DNA of 47,340 nt, taken from IMG/VR virus record IMGVR_UViG_3300044970_001657, positions 1-47,340 of that record. One strand, 5' to 3'. A model generated the notes under the pieces. That model was not told the DNA's origin. It ran no database searches and saw nothing but the letters and a program-made list of their open reading frames with translations. Source of the stretch: a virus. Positions 30,965 to 37,617 of this stretch are shown in pieces. Within the stretch, counting starts at the first letter, position 1, and every line of letters starts with the position of its first letter. Made by a program: the position numbers and the translations under genes.

Positions 30965-31339
30965 ATGAAATCACGCATCTCCGTCCTTAAAGAAGACCAG
31001 ATCTGGGCACTGCGTTGCATAGGATATCGCTACGACTTGATCGCTAGCATTGTCAACTGCAGCCCAGTATCCATGACGAAAGTAATCCGACGGGTAAGGC
31101 AACGTCCTCCCGTCAAGGAAGACCCAATCAAACGCGGCCGTTACCGTGGCTTCCTAAGTGATGCCCAGGTAAATGACATTCGTAACCGTGCCAAGTATAA
31201 GGAACCCATTGGGTTTATTGCCAGGGCTTACGACATGACACCAGAGGCCATCTATGCAATCGTCAGCTACAGGACTTATAAGGAACCCTGCAAAGATGAT
31301 GTATTCATCCCAAGCTTTGCCAACAGACTCATGAGGTAG
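30965..31339 (+). CDS. helix-turn-helix DNA-binding protein, 124 aa
   Basis: Two HTH-like units are visible: LKEDQIWALRCIGYRYDLIA with SIVNCSPVSMTKVIRRVRQ (residues ~8-45), and LSDAQVNDIRNRAKYKEPIG with FIARAYDMTPEAIYAIVSY (~62-102). The second resembles the HTH at the C-terminus of phage homing endonucleases, but no nuclease motif is present. A transcription regulator is the likeliest role. There is no Shine-Dalgarno; the leader is ACCCCAACACTCCA. Confidence 0.65.
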   Translation: MKSRISVLKEDQIWALRCIGYRYDLIASIVNCSPVSMTKVIRRVRQRPPVKEDPIKRGRYRGFLSDAQVNDIRNRAKYKEPIGFIARAYDMTPEAIYAIVSYRTYKEPCKDDVFIPSFANRLMR

Positions 31340-31384
31340 TACATAAGTATTATCAATCACCCCACAATGGGGTGATCCTACTCA

Positions 31385-31412
31385 CGTCCTGAGTAAGACG
31401 TTAAACTGCTCA
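31385..31412 (+). ncRNA. putative H-type pseudoknot, copy 2
   Basis: Stem 1 is CGTC (31385-31388)/GACG (31397-31400). Loop TGAG (31390-31393) pairs with CTCA (31409-31412) after TTAAACTG. It ends 22 nt before ATG 31435. Confidence 0.62.
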
Positions 31413-31434
31413 CCGTTCTATCTCAACTCAGACC

Positions 31435-31578
31435 ATGATTGAACTTGATCAGAACTACGACGCTGACTTGCTTGATGCATTGGCAGACCTTGCCTATGAA
31501 CAAGAGCAAGCAATGTTTGAATCCAATCAAGAAGAATGGATTCTAGTTGAACATCCACTTACTTACCAAGGTGACTGA
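31435..31578 (+). CDS. small acidic protein, 47 aa
   Basis: Reads MIELDQNYDADLLDALADLA then YEQEQAMFESNQEEWILVEH, strongly acidic and helical. It begins 22 nt after pseudoknot 2 with leader TCTCAACTCAGACC. The next ATG follows its stop by 2 nt. No family recognised. An acidic DNA-mimic or inhibitor is conceivable, but that is speculation. Confidence 0.55.
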   Translation: MIELDQNYDADLLDALADLAYEQEQAMFESNQEEWILVEHPLTYQGD

Positions 31579-31580
31579 CC

Positions 31581-32039
31581 ATGGCCAAATCAATTCAACG
31601 CACTGAAGTGTGGGATGAAGACCCAATCATTCTCTTCATCACACTCATTTCAATCTCAATCACACTCATCGGAGATCTCATCTCATGTCTCTTCAACCTG
31701 AACAACTGCTCATTGCAGACGCTCTCGGCTACGAACCCTGTGGTCCAGACGAAGCTTCAGAACAGTACCAAGCCTACGCAGACTTCCAAGACGCACCGAA
31801 AGGCGCCATCGCCTGCACTGGTAACGTCTTCCGAACCAAGCGTGGAGTCCTCTGTTGCTACTGGATCCCAGCCGGTGGCAACTACTCAGCGCAGGACAAG
31901 GAAGATCTTGAAGGATGGTACGACATTCCAACTAACGGAGAGATCGAAGAGTGGACGTTCGACAGCTGCTGCCTCACTCCCTGTGGAGACGAAGTCGAAG
32001 CCGATCATCCCGACAGCTGGATTAGGATTCTCGGCTTGA
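31581..32039 (+). CDS. possible overlapping membrane protein, up to 152 aa
   Basis: ATG is 2 nt after the previous stop. The first ~40 residues make a believable membrane segment (DPIILFITLISISITLIGDL). From 31685 the frame runs inside the better-supported 119-aa gene and becomes Ser/Thr/Pro/Lys low complexity, ending 5 nt before that gene does. Either it is a real overprinted gene or only its short N-terminal part matters. Confidence 0.35.
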   Translation: MAKSIQRTEVWDEDPIILFITLISISITLIGDLISCLFNLNNCSLQTLSATNPVVQTKLQNSTKPTQTSKTHRKAPSPALVTSSEPSVESSVATGSQPVATTQRRTRKILKDGTTFQLTERSKSGRSTAAASLPVETKSKPIIPTAGLGFSA

Positions 32040-32044
32040 TCTAA
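31685..32044 (+). CDS. hypothetical protein, 119 aa
   Basis: MSLQPEQLLIADALGYEPCG begins an acidic globular protein containing GEIEEWTFDSCCLTPCGDE near the end. Four Cys (RGVLCCYW and FDSCCL) could bind metal. Residue choice looks like a true protein, unlike the overlapping frame. No family recognised. Confidence 0.62.
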   Translation: MSLQPEQLLIADALGYEPCGPDEASEQYQAYADFQDAPKGAIACTGNVFRTKRGVLCCYWIPAGGNYSAQDKEDLEGWYDIPTNGEIEEWTFDSCCLTPCGDEVEADHPDSWIRILGLI

Positions 32045-32233
32045 CCTACCTCACATAACACTAGCGTTATGATGACATTCGCTATTCGCAAATAGCGAAC
32101 AGTAGGTACCAGGGTATTGCCAGATAACTACTGGCCTACCCCCACACCCCCGCAAGAAGTACCAGAGGTGCACCTTAATCTATAAGAGATACCTCTGTAC
32201 TACACACCATTTATTCACTTACAAACCCAAGAC
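32045..32233 (+). promoter_or_regulatory. structured non-coding leader with three hairpins
   Basis: No gene. TTCGCTATT/AATAGCGAA (32078-32099) is a perfect 9-bp hairpin. GGGT..GCCAG/CTGGC..ACCC (32112-32141) is a two-part stem. GTACcAGAGGT/ACCTCTGTAC (32159-32200) is a 10-bp stem with one bulge, enclosing a TTAATCTATAAG stretch that could be a -10. It may terminate the upstream unit and start the next. Confidence 0.5.
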
Positions 32234-32521
32234 ATGACACCTACCTACCGTCAACCCAATCTTAATGAGTACCACAAACTCACAGACATCCTTGAAGAAC
32301 TAGAAGCTATCTCTCAACGTGAAAGCAAGAGGCATGAAATGGATCAACACCTAACTTCATCCATACTCTCTCTACTAGATAACGAGATTATTCCCATGCT
32401 TGAGAATGAACTTGAATGGGAACCAACAGATGAAGACCTTGGCTATGGCAGTGAACCACCACTGTCATCCAAGGAGATGCTTGAAGAAGCTTGGCGTCAG
32501 CATCAGAAGCTGCATAGCTAA
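32234..32521 (+). CDS. hypothetical acidic helical protein, 95 aa
   Basis: Reads MTPTYRQPNLNEYHKLTDIL then EELEAISQRESKRHEMDQHL, an amphipathic helix, and an acidic C-terminal half (LENELEWEPTDEDLGYGSE). No membrane segment, and no family recognised. The leader (TTACAAACCCAAGAC) lacks a Shine-Dalgarno. Confidence 0.55.
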   Translation: MTPTYRQPNLNEYHKLTDILEELEAISQRESKRHEMDQHLTSSILSLLDNEIIPMLENELEWEPTDEDLGYGSEPPLSSKEMLEEAWRQHQKLHS

Positions 32522-32626
32522 CAGCCCTACCGCAACATTAAGGAATCATTAAGACCACTGGTCATGGCTTGCTGCCACCTGGTAGACTTGCCGTGACCAC
32601 ACTCAGATCACACTTGACACCACACC

Positions 32627-32830
32627 ATGTCCGACAGCATTCGCATTCCAGACTCAGTTGATCTCCAGCGTCTACAAGCTATGCAGCTTGTAGCCAAGAT
32701 GAAAGAATCAGCTGATAAGAATGGGGTTGGTTTCATTGGGGGCTTTATTGCCCCCAATGGAGAAAAATTCATCATGACAAATATGGATGATGAAGATGCC
32801 CAAGCCCTTCTACCTGACAACCTCAAATGA
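32627..32830 (+). CDS. hypothetical protein, 67 aa
   Basis: MSDSIRIPDSVDLQRLQAMQ, then VGFIGGFIAPNGEKFIMTNM, ending DEDAQALLPDNLK. A helix followed by a beta-hairpin. It overlaps the next start by 4 nt (ATGA), so the two are translationally coupled. No recognised family. Confidence 0.58.
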   Translation: MSDSIRIPDSVDLQRLQAMQLVAKMKESADKNGVGFIGGFIAPNGEKFIMTNMDDEDAQALLPDNLK

Positions 32831-33129
32831 CTAAGTCAGTACATGAATCAATGATTGATGAAATCATTGGTAAGTTCAACTTTGAAAGAGTGCACATTGC
32901 TATGTCAGCACTTGACTGGCAATGGGCAACAACAGAAGGTAATGGCTATGCAGTTCCAACACTGCCCAAACTTAAAGCAATGGCACGTGTTTTGCTACGT
33001 GAATGCATTGCTGACAAACAAGTTGGCAGTGGTGGATTTATAGCTACATACCATCCCAAAGATAGAGATACTGCCGAGTATCTTGACTTGAAGTTTGTAC
33101 TCCATCACGCAGATTCCTACGATGACTGA
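32827..33129 (+). CDS. hypothetical protein, 100 aa
   Basis: The pattern IIGKFNFERVHIAMSALDWQ, WATTEGNGYAVPTLPKLKAM and ARVLLRECI looks like a compact helical protein common in phages ('ALDWTW..' family), followed by GGFIATYHPKDRDTAEYLDL. Function unknown to me. It is coupled at both ends: ATGA upstream and ATGACTGA downstream. Confidence 0.62.
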   Translation: MTKSVHESMIDEIIGKFNFERVHIAMSALDWQWATTEGNGYAVPTLPKLKAMARVLLRECIADKQVGSGGFIATYHPKDRDTAEYLDLKFVLHHADSYDD

Positions 33130-33328
33130 AAGGTACCAATCAATTCTTGACAGAGTAACACGTATTGTTGCTCATCCACATACAACATTAACTGAACATG
33201 ACAAACATCGCGCAATTTTATTGATTAACATCTTGTCATCTGATTATGAATTTTGTGAATACATTAATGCACAGATGACTCAAGATGATTTCAAAGCAGT
33301 TAAACAAATTGAAGAATCAACTCGATGA
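33122..33328 (+). CDS. hypothetical protein, 68 aa
   Basis: ATG 33122 overlaps the previous stop. The sequence MTERYQSILDRVTRIVAHPH, then LLINILSSDYEFCEYINAQM, is helical and soluble. It overlaps the following gene by 4 nt. No family recognised. Confidence 0.55.
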   Translation: MTERYQSILDRVTRIVAHPHTTLTEHDKHRAILLINILSSDYEFCEYINAQMTQDDFKAVKQIEESTR

Positions 33329-33663
33329 CTAACCAACAACATCCCATCACCCCACCACCAGACTTAGTGGAACAATGGCATTCCAACTCACCTCTTGATA
33401 GAGGTTTAACTGTTGCTACCCAAGCAGCACAATGGGGCGCCGACCAGGAGCTACTGGCTTGTGGAAATTACCTCAAGCAGCACACTGCTTGGGAGGAAGA
33501 AGATATAGTTGAGTTCTATAACTATCGACGCCCCAAACCACCCAGCTTGAAGGAGCAGGCGCTGGAAATGCTTGATCGTGTTCCAATCCACGACTGCGAT
33601 GGCCGATGGTATGGTTTAGATCTTTCTCTTATCCGATGCGCACTGGAGCAACTTAATGACTAA
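33325..33663 (+). CDS. 'QWGADQELEAC' family protein, copy 1, 112 aa
   Basis: It shares HPITPPPDLVEQW, AAQWGADQELLACGNYL and RRPKPPSLKEQALEML with two other genes in this window (36657-37001 and 46928-47242). The family is widespread in picocyanobacterial phages and some hosts, without known function. It has a two-part layout: an N-terminal PITPP...W segment and a helix ending in the RPKPPSLKEQAL motif. It overlaps both neighbouring genes. Confidence 0.72.
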   Translation: MTNQQHPITPPPDLVEQWHSNSPLDRGLTVATQAAQWGADQELLACGNYLKQHTAWEEEDIVEFYNYRRPKPPSLKEQALEMLDRVPIHDCDGRWYGLDLSLIRCALEQLND

Positions 33664-33856
33664 AGACAAATCACCTATCAACTTTGATAAGACTATCGCT
33701 GGGTTCAATATAACTGAGCATGGTATTAAATCATTCACCAAATCAATTCAACTTGGTCCGTTCCAGGTTACACTTAACGCCAGAGAATCTGGTGTACGTG
33801 GATCTATCTCATTGCCTGGCACAGGCTTGAGTAAACGTAACATCAAGTTGTTTTGA
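33656..33856 (+). CDS. DUF4236-like protein, 66 aa
   Basis: The C-terminal 40 residues (FTKSIQLGPFQVTLNARESG followed by SISLPGTGLSKR) match the repeating beta pattern of DUF4236: 'rkSi.lGp..lnlsk.G', then '..vglPGTGLSy'. The function of that domain is unknown. The gene overlaps the preceding stop by 8 nt. Confidence 0.62.
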   Translation: MTKDKSPINFDKTIAGFNITEHGIKSFTKSIQLGPFQVTLNARESGVRGSISLPGTGLSKRNIKLF

Positions 33857-33861
33857 TTCAT

Positions 33862-33885
33862 GGACCTGGGATGTCCTTAAACTCA
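33862..33885 (+). ncRNA. putative H-type pseudoknot, copy 6
   Basis: GGAC (33862-33865)/GTCC (33873-33876), with TGGG (33867-33870) pairing CTCA (33882-33885, one G-U) after TTAAA. It ends 24 nt before ATG 33910, and its sequence is close to that of the copy at 39427. Confidence 0.6.
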
Positions 33886-33909
33886 TCCAGTCCAACTCAA
33901 CTTCATCTC

Positions 33910-34107
33910 ATGAACCCGACCGAACTCCACGCCATGATTGCCCGTATGGACACCTATGGTGGATCATTCGTATCCTCAATTGCACAAGCACTACGCTTTG
34001 CTGATCCAAAGAATCGGCAGCGTTTGCTTGATGCATTCCCTGACCTTGTCCAGAAGTATGGACCTCAAGGTCAGTTTGCCCAAGTCAAGCAACTCACACA
34101 GGTGTAA
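33910..34107 (+). CDS. small conserved phage protein ('YGGSFV...ADP.N' type), 65 aa
   Basis: I start at ATG 33910 (MNPTELHAMIARMDTYGGSF) because the upstream region carries pseudoknot 6 and a CAACTC leader. The pattern YGGSFVSSIAQALRFADPKN then LLDAFPDLVQKYGP is common in phages and prophages of many hosts. No function is known to me. It is helical and soluble. Confidence 0.68.
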   Translation: MNPTELHAMIARMDTYGGSFVSSIAQALRFADPKNRQRLLDAFPDLVQKYGPQGQFAQVKQLTQV

Positions 34108-34110
34108 CTC

Positions 34111-34359
34111 ATGCAAGTCCTTGCTATTGAACACACACTCATTGACGGTTACAATGTCACAGTTACAGCAGTGGTTGACGAGATGCGTCTCATCCATAAG
34201 TCGACTTACCTCGACCCTGATGAGTACGCTCCTGCACTATGCAGAACAAGCTTCGAACTGGATGAGGGAGAACAAATCCCTCTTGACGAAGATGGCTTCT
34301 GCGATTATCTTACTCTGCTCAACCCTGACTGGGAACTACTCCCAGTAGATAACGACTGA
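34111..34359 (+). CDS. hypothetical acidic protein, 82 aa
   Basis: Reads MQVLAIEHTLIDGYNVTVTA followed by a beta-rich and strongly acidic sequence ending LLNPDWELLPVDND. It starts 3 nt after the previous stop. No family recognised. Confidence 0.55.
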   Translation: MQVLAIEHTLIDGYNVTVTAVVDEMRLIHKSTYLDPDEYAPALCRTSFELDEGEQIPLDEDGFCDYLTLLNPDWELLPVDND

Positions 34360-34366
34360 TGTCACA

Positions 34367-34393
34367 CGTCCTGGACATGACGCTAAACTGTCC
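34367..34393 (+). ncRNA. putative H-type pseudoknot, copy 3
   Basis: CGTC (34367-34370)/GACG (34379-34382), with GGAC (34373-34376) pairing GTCC (34390-34393) after the CTAAACT linker. It lies 90 nt before ATG 34484, with a second hairpin between. Confidence 0.62.
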
Positions 34394-34444
34394 ACTTACT
34401 ACGAATTTACTTTTGCGCTAGAGTCTGTCTAGCCCGCACAGGCT

Positions 34445-34476
34445 TGCCAGCCTTAGCCTCGATACTAGGGCTGGCA
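34445..34476 (+). promoter_or_regulatory. strong hairpin 8 nt before gene 34484
   Basis: TGCCAGCC (34445-34452) pairs perfectly with GGCTGGCA (34469-34476), continuing as TAG/CTA inside. An upstream AGCCC could compete for the GGGCT strand, giving an alternative fold. There is no T-run, so it is more likely a translational or processing element than a terminator. Confidence 0.5.
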
Positions 34477-34483
34477 TTCATCT

Positions 34484-34705
34484 ATGACTGAGTACACCGA
34501 CGACCAACTCCTGGCACAAGCACTTGCCAATCTTGGTGAGTACATACATCTTCATGGCACACCTGATTATGTATTGATTGGTGAGCAGGATCCTCGCAAT
34601 GAGGATGACTACGACACATGGAGCGTAGGCATGGAACCCATACCAGGTGATCAAACCTGGAAGTCAACTGCTATTGATGTAACATCAACCGAAGTTAATG
34701 ACTGA
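34484..34705 (+). CDS. hypothetical acidic protein, 73 aa
   Basis: Begins MTEYTDDQLLAQALANLGEY and continues with an Asp/Glu-rich middle (EQDPRNEDDYDTWSVGMEP). It is soluble and overlaps the following HNH gene (ATGACTGA). No family recognised. It is preceded by pseudoknot 3 and a strong hairpin. Confidence 0.55.
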   Translation: MTEYTDDQLLAQALANLGEYIHLHGTPDYVLIGEQDPRNEDDYDTWSVGMEPIPGDQTWKSTAIDVTSTEVND

Positions 34706-35150
34706 GTTTAAGCCAATCCTATCTTGTCCTGGTTACCAGGTTTCTGCTTGTGGTCAAATCAAAGGTCCTAAAAAAGTATTAAAGCTTTATCAAAATAAGA
34801 ATGGCTATTTAATGTTTAAACCTGGAAACAACAAACCTTCTTACTATGTTCATAGAGCTGTTGCTGAGACATGGAACATCAAAGGAGAAGGTACTTATGT
34901 GAATCATATTGATCACAACAAGTTAAATAATGTTGCTATCAATTTAGAGTGGTGTACTGCAAAGCATAACCACGATGAGTGCGTTAAGTTTTTAGGTAAA
35001 CACCCATCTCAACGTTTAACTCAAGATGATAGGGAGTTAATTTTTTCCCTAAGAGAAAAAGGTTATAGTCAAAGAGCTATTGCAAAAGAAATTTCTTGCA
35101 GCCAAGCACATGTTTGGCGTATTTTAAATCTTGGCATCCAAAAGGTGTAA
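34698..35150 (+). CDS. HNH homing endonuclease with C-terminal HTH, 150 aa
   Basis: The N-terminal NUMOD4-like start (YQVSACGQIKGPKKVLKLY) is followed by an HNH core (VHRAVAETW, then YVNHIDHNKLNNVAINLEWC, His70/Asp72/His73) and a C-terminal helix-turn-helix (KGYSQRAIAKEISCSQAHVW). It is AT-rich compared with adjacent genes. It ends 11 nt before tRNA-Leu, a typical location for a free-standing endonuclease targeting a nearby conserved sequence. Confidence 0.85.
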   Translation: MTEFKPILSCPGYQVSACGQIKGPKKVLKLYQNKNGYLMFKPGNNKPSYYVHRAVAETWNIKGEGTYVNHIDHNKLNNVAINLEWCTAKHNHDECVKFLGKHPSQRLTQDDRELIFSLREKGYSQRAIAKEISCSQAHVWRILNLGIQKV

Positions 35151-35161
35151 GTCCAAGTGAT

Positions 35162-35247
35162 GCAGACATGGCGGAATAGGTAGACGCAACGGACTTAAAA
35201 TCCGTAGACCTTTGGTCGTGAGAGTTCAAGTCTCTCTGTCTGTACCA
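35162..35247 (+). tRNA. tRNA-Leu (anticodon UAA), CCA encoded
   Basis: A complete 86-nt cloverleaf. The acceptor is GCAGACA/TGTCTGT and the anticodon stem CGGA/TCCG has loop CTTAAAA, giving UAA. It has a long class II variable arm and a T arm GAGAG-TTCAAGT-CTCTC. The 3' CCA is encoded (35245-35247). It would support Leu UUA/UUG codons, common in the AT-richer phage genes. Confidence 0.97.
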
Positions 35248-35270
35248 ACCACCCACTCAACTCAAACACA

Positions 35271-35633
35271 ATGAACATCTTTGGTTGCTTCAAGCACATC
35301 GTCCCTGAGTTTCATGCGTACTCAGATCAAGACAAGCGTTACAACATTGGCGCCACCTGGACCGCTCAGGATGGCCTGCAAGACTTCCATAACCTAGAGC
35401 TTCGCTATGTACACAACTCAGAGCGGCTGGCCCTCCAGGGGGATCCTCAGCCTGATGGGAGCTGGAAATACGTGGAGCCCAATGGCAATGTCCACACCAT
35501 CAGCGCAGAACGTGCCAGGCATTTCATGGATCAAACCCATGCTCATGCCACCATCATGTGCGACATGTTGGAAAAGTTAAGATCCTCTGGTGTGATGGGT
35601 GATGCACTGGACACCAGGGCTGAACCCGTCTAG
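35271..35633 (+). CDS. hypothetical protein, 120 aa
   Basis: Begins MNIFGCFKHIVPEFHAYSDQ and continues with NIGATWTAQDGLQDFHNLEL and DGSWKYVEPNGNVHTISAER, a beta-rich body with a helical C-terminus (ARHFMDQTHAHATIMCDMLE). It starts 24 nt after the tRNA with the leader CCCACTCAACTCAAACACA and is followed by a terminator hairpin. No family recognised. Confidence 0.6.
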   Translation: MNIFGCFKHIVPEFHAYSDQDKRYNIGATWTAQDGLQDFHNLELRYVHNSERLALQGDPQPDGSWKYVEPNGNVHTISAERARHFMDQTHAHATIMCDMLEKLRSSGVMGDALDTRAEPV

Positions 35634-35652
35634 TATTCATGCGGAATGTTCG

Positions 35653-35680
35653 GACCCCGGCGCAAGTCGGGGTCTTTCTC
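35653..35680 (+). terminator. hairpin terminator before gene 35682
   Basis: GACCCCG (35653-35659) and CGGGGTC (35668-35674) form a 7-bp stem followed by TTTCTC. It ends the tRNA/120-aa unit, and the next ATG is only a few bases downstream, so it may also affect translation of that gene. Confidence 0.65.
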
Positions 35681-35681
35681 T

Positions 35682-36020
35682 ATGAACCAACCTAATCTCA
35701 TCGATCTCGATCTAGTTGATGAAGTAGTCTTACGTGTCCCAAGTTGGACATGGCCTGCAGTGCGTGACTCACTGGTAGCAAACATCGTTGATGCTATGCC
35801 TGGTGCAGTGGTTGAACAACTCACTGGAGACTATGACAACTTTGATCGGGCAGAAGAAATCCTTTTGGATTACTACAACCCAACTGAACGCAACCGTGAT
35901 TTAATTGTTGATGCATTCAAGATACTGGGTGATGAAACCACCCTGTATATTCTTGATGCATTGCAATTAGATAAGGTTGCTGAACCACAAGACAATGCAC
36001 CTTGCTCTATTGATCCCTGA
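35682..36020 (+). CDS. hypothetical protein, 112 aa
   Basis: I start at ATG 35682 (MNQPNLIDLDLVDEVVLRVP), just after the terminator hairpin. An acidic, helical protein containing DYDNFDRAEEILLDYYNPTE and LIVDAFKILGDETTLYILDA. No family recognised. It overlaps the next gene by one base. Confidence 0.58.
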   Translation: MNQPNLIDLDLVDEVVLRVPSWTWPAVRDSLVANIVDAMPGAVVEQLTGDYDNFDRAEEILLDYYNPTERNRDLIVDAFKILGDETTLYILDALQLDKVAEPQDNAPCSIDP

Positions 36021-36358
36021 TGAGATGTCAATCATGTGACAGCAAGAACACACGTGTTACTTGCACTGATCACAGCGAAACATTTAGCAAACGTTACTGT
36101 CGCTGTCTTGACTGCGGCTTTAAGTTTCGTACCATTGAGCGTTATGAACATTACCGCCGTGGTCCCAAGAAAGGTGGTAAGCTTACCGACACACAAGGAT
36201 CTAAAAATGGATTCTCTGTGTTGACTGAGCAGAACATCTTGGACATTCGCAAGTTGAAACAGGAGGGCAAAACTAATTTTGCAATCTCTATTATCTACGG
36301 CATCAACCGTGGGCATGTCTCACGTATTGTGAACCGCAAAGTCTGGACTCACATCTAA
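36020..36358 (+). CDS. NrdR-like zinc ribbon fused to an HTH, 112 aa
   Basis: The N-terminal ~42 residues look like the NrdR zinc ribbon: Cys3-x2-Cys6 and Cys29-x2-Cys32 (CRCLDCGFKFRTIERYE). The NrdR ATP-cone that should follow is absent. Instead residues ~67-108 carry a homeodomain-like HTH (LTEQNILDIRKLKQEGKTNF then AISIIYGINRGHVSRIVNR) of the type found in homing endonucleases. A DNA-binding regulator or a nuclease-less mobile-element relative is likely. It is coupled to both neighbours. Confidence 0.65.
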   Translation: MRCQSCDSKNTRVTCTDHSETFSKRYCRCLDCGFKFRTIERYEHYRRGPKKGGKLTDTQGSKNGFSVLTEQNILDIRKLKQEGKTNFAISIIYGINRGHVSRIVNRKVWTHI

Positions 36359-36660
36359 TGACAACCAAATCTCAATTCACTTATCAAGTTGGTGACCGTG
36401 TTGCTGAACGACCCAAGACCCATGGCCTAATCGCAATCAGGCAAGAGGTTAAGGATCGCATTGCTAAGTACCGCAACCAGCGGTACGGTACTGTGGTCGA
36501 GGTAGTCACCAAGCAATTGAAGAGTAAGCGCACCATGAAAGTGTTGCGTGTTCAATGGGATCACCTCAAGACACCAACGGAACATGCGCAATGTCGCATC
36601 TGTCCTGTTGAAGTATTCCCTCAACTCATGGATCAAACCTGCGCATTACTTGGAGAATGA
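36358..36660 (+). CDS. conserved cyanophage-type protein, 100 aa
   Basis: YQVGDRVAERPKTHGLIAIR at residues 9-28, followed by YGTVVEVVTKQLKSKRTMKV and LRVQWDHLKTPTEHAQCRI, looks like a small KOW/SH3-type beta barrel seen in cyanophage proteins. It probably binds nucleic acid or protein, but function is unknown. It is coupled to the next gene by ATGA. Confidence 0.62.
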   Translation: MTTKSQFTYQVGDRVAERPKTHGLIAIRQEVKDRIAKYRNQRYGTVVEVVTKQLKSKRTMKVLRVQWDHLKTPTEHAQCRICPVEVFPQLMDQTCALLGE

Positions 36661-37001
36661 CAATGACTGATCACCCTATCACCCCACCGCAGAAGCTGGT
36701 GGAGCAGTGGCGTATCCAAGCACCTGATGGTAGGGGTAGCCAAATCCGCGATATGTGGATTGCAACCCGCGCCGCCCAATGGGGTGCTGACCAGGAGCTG
36801 GAGGCGTGTCGTGAATATGTGTACGAGCGATTGAAGTTGACCACAATTGCTCATATTGCACAAGATCTCCGCGCTGCCCGCCGCCCCAAGCCGCCGAGCT
36901 TGAAGGAGCAAGGATTTGGGGCATTGAAACTGCTAAAGCAACGGACCACAGATCCAAACATCATCGAACCACTTACTCGCGCACTTGAGGCCCTGCCCTA
37001 A
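36657..37001 (+). CDS. 'QWGADQELEAC' family protein, copy 2, 114 aa
   Basis: It carries HPITPPQKLVEQW, AAQWGADQELEACREYV and RRPKPPSLKEQGFGALK, shared with 33325-33663 and 46928-47242. The coupled start is ATG 36657 (ATGA overlap). ATG 36663 gives a product two residues shorter. Function unknown. The sequence between motifs is variable among copies. Confidence 0.72.
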   Translation: MTMTDHPITPPQKLVEQWRIQAPDGRGSQIRDMWIATRAAQWGADQELEACREYVYERLKLTTIAHIAQDLRAARRPKPPSLKEQGFGALKLLKQRTTDPNIIEPLTRALEALP

Positions 37002-37186
37002 TGAAACCAGCACATAAACAAGCTCTCCGTACCTTCATTCTTGAAAAACTCCGTGAAGTGACGTGTCTGGAGCTGAGCGAACTGGCCGAAACTCAAAACT
37101 GCGAACCGTTTTACATGGCCGAACAGTTTGAGAGAGAGATTGGACGCATTGAAAAACTCTTTTCCTACCCTACCTACGATGGGTGA
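37001..37186 (+). CDS. hypothetical helical protein, 61 aa
   Basis: MKPAHKQALRTFILEKLREV then CLELSELAETQNCEPFYMAE, ending IGRIEKLFSYPTYDG, is all helical. It begins at the last base of the previous stop and overlaps the next gene by 8 nt. No family recognised. Confidence 0.58.
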   Translation: MKPAHKQALRTFILEKLREVTCLELSELAETQNCEPFYMAEQFEREIGRIEKLFSYPTYDG

Positions 37187-37373
37187 ACTCGATTACAAAA
37201 CTGAATACCTGCGTATTGCCCACGAAGTCAGCAAACAGTTTCCAGAGTGCGAGGTGACAACTCTGGACATGGTGAAGCTGCTGATTCACGAGAACAGCAC
37301 ACTTCGTATGGCACTCAAGATTCCAACCGCTCGTGATGTACTCTGGCGTTTAACTACCGATTACAATGACTGA
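37179..37373 (+). CDS. hypothetical protein, 64 aa
   Basis: ATG 37179 lies inside the end of the previous gene. MGELDYKTEYLRIAHEVSKQ then HENSTLRMALKIPTARDVLW is a helical protein. It overlaps the first of three tandem paralogues by 8 nt. No family recognised. Confidence 0.55.
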   Translation: MGELDYKTEYLRIAHEVSKQFPECEVTTLDMVKLLIHENSTLRMALKIPTARDVLWRLTTDYND

Positions 37374-37617
37374 CCTTTCTCCCACCGCACAAGCTGTGCT
37401 GGACGGGTTTCGCGCTGTGCCCACTCTTATGGATGGGCCATCTATCGCCGGTGCCCTTCGTGCCGCTGCAAATCAAGTGGTGCCTGATGAACCCAGACCC
37501 AGTGCAGATTCTGACTATCATCTCATGAACTGGTCTAAGTCTTTGGATCAATACGCGCAACGTCAACAGACTCGTGCTGAACTTCTTGCCATTGCTGATG
37601 AACTGGAGGAACAATGA
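37366..37617 (+). CDS. 'ALRAAADQVVP' family protein, tandem copy 1, 83 aa
   Basis: It starts MTDLSPTAQAVLDGF, contains GALRAAANQVVPDEP in the centre and ends RAELLAIADELEEQ. This is the first of three adjacent paralogues. The family is frequent in cyanophages and marine metagenomes, and its function is unknown to me. The central segment varies while both ends are conserved, suggesting a conserved helical hairpin with a variable insert. Confidence 0.7.
   Translation: MTDLSPTAQAVLDGFRAVPTLMDGPSIAGALRAAANQVVPDEPRPSADSDYHLMNWSKSLDQYAQRQQTRAELLAIADELEEQ

Noticed and set aside
33938-34348. 136-codon plus-strand frame spanning two small genes
   Set aside because: It covers two better-supported genes in another frame and is Ser/Leu/His-rich with no leader.
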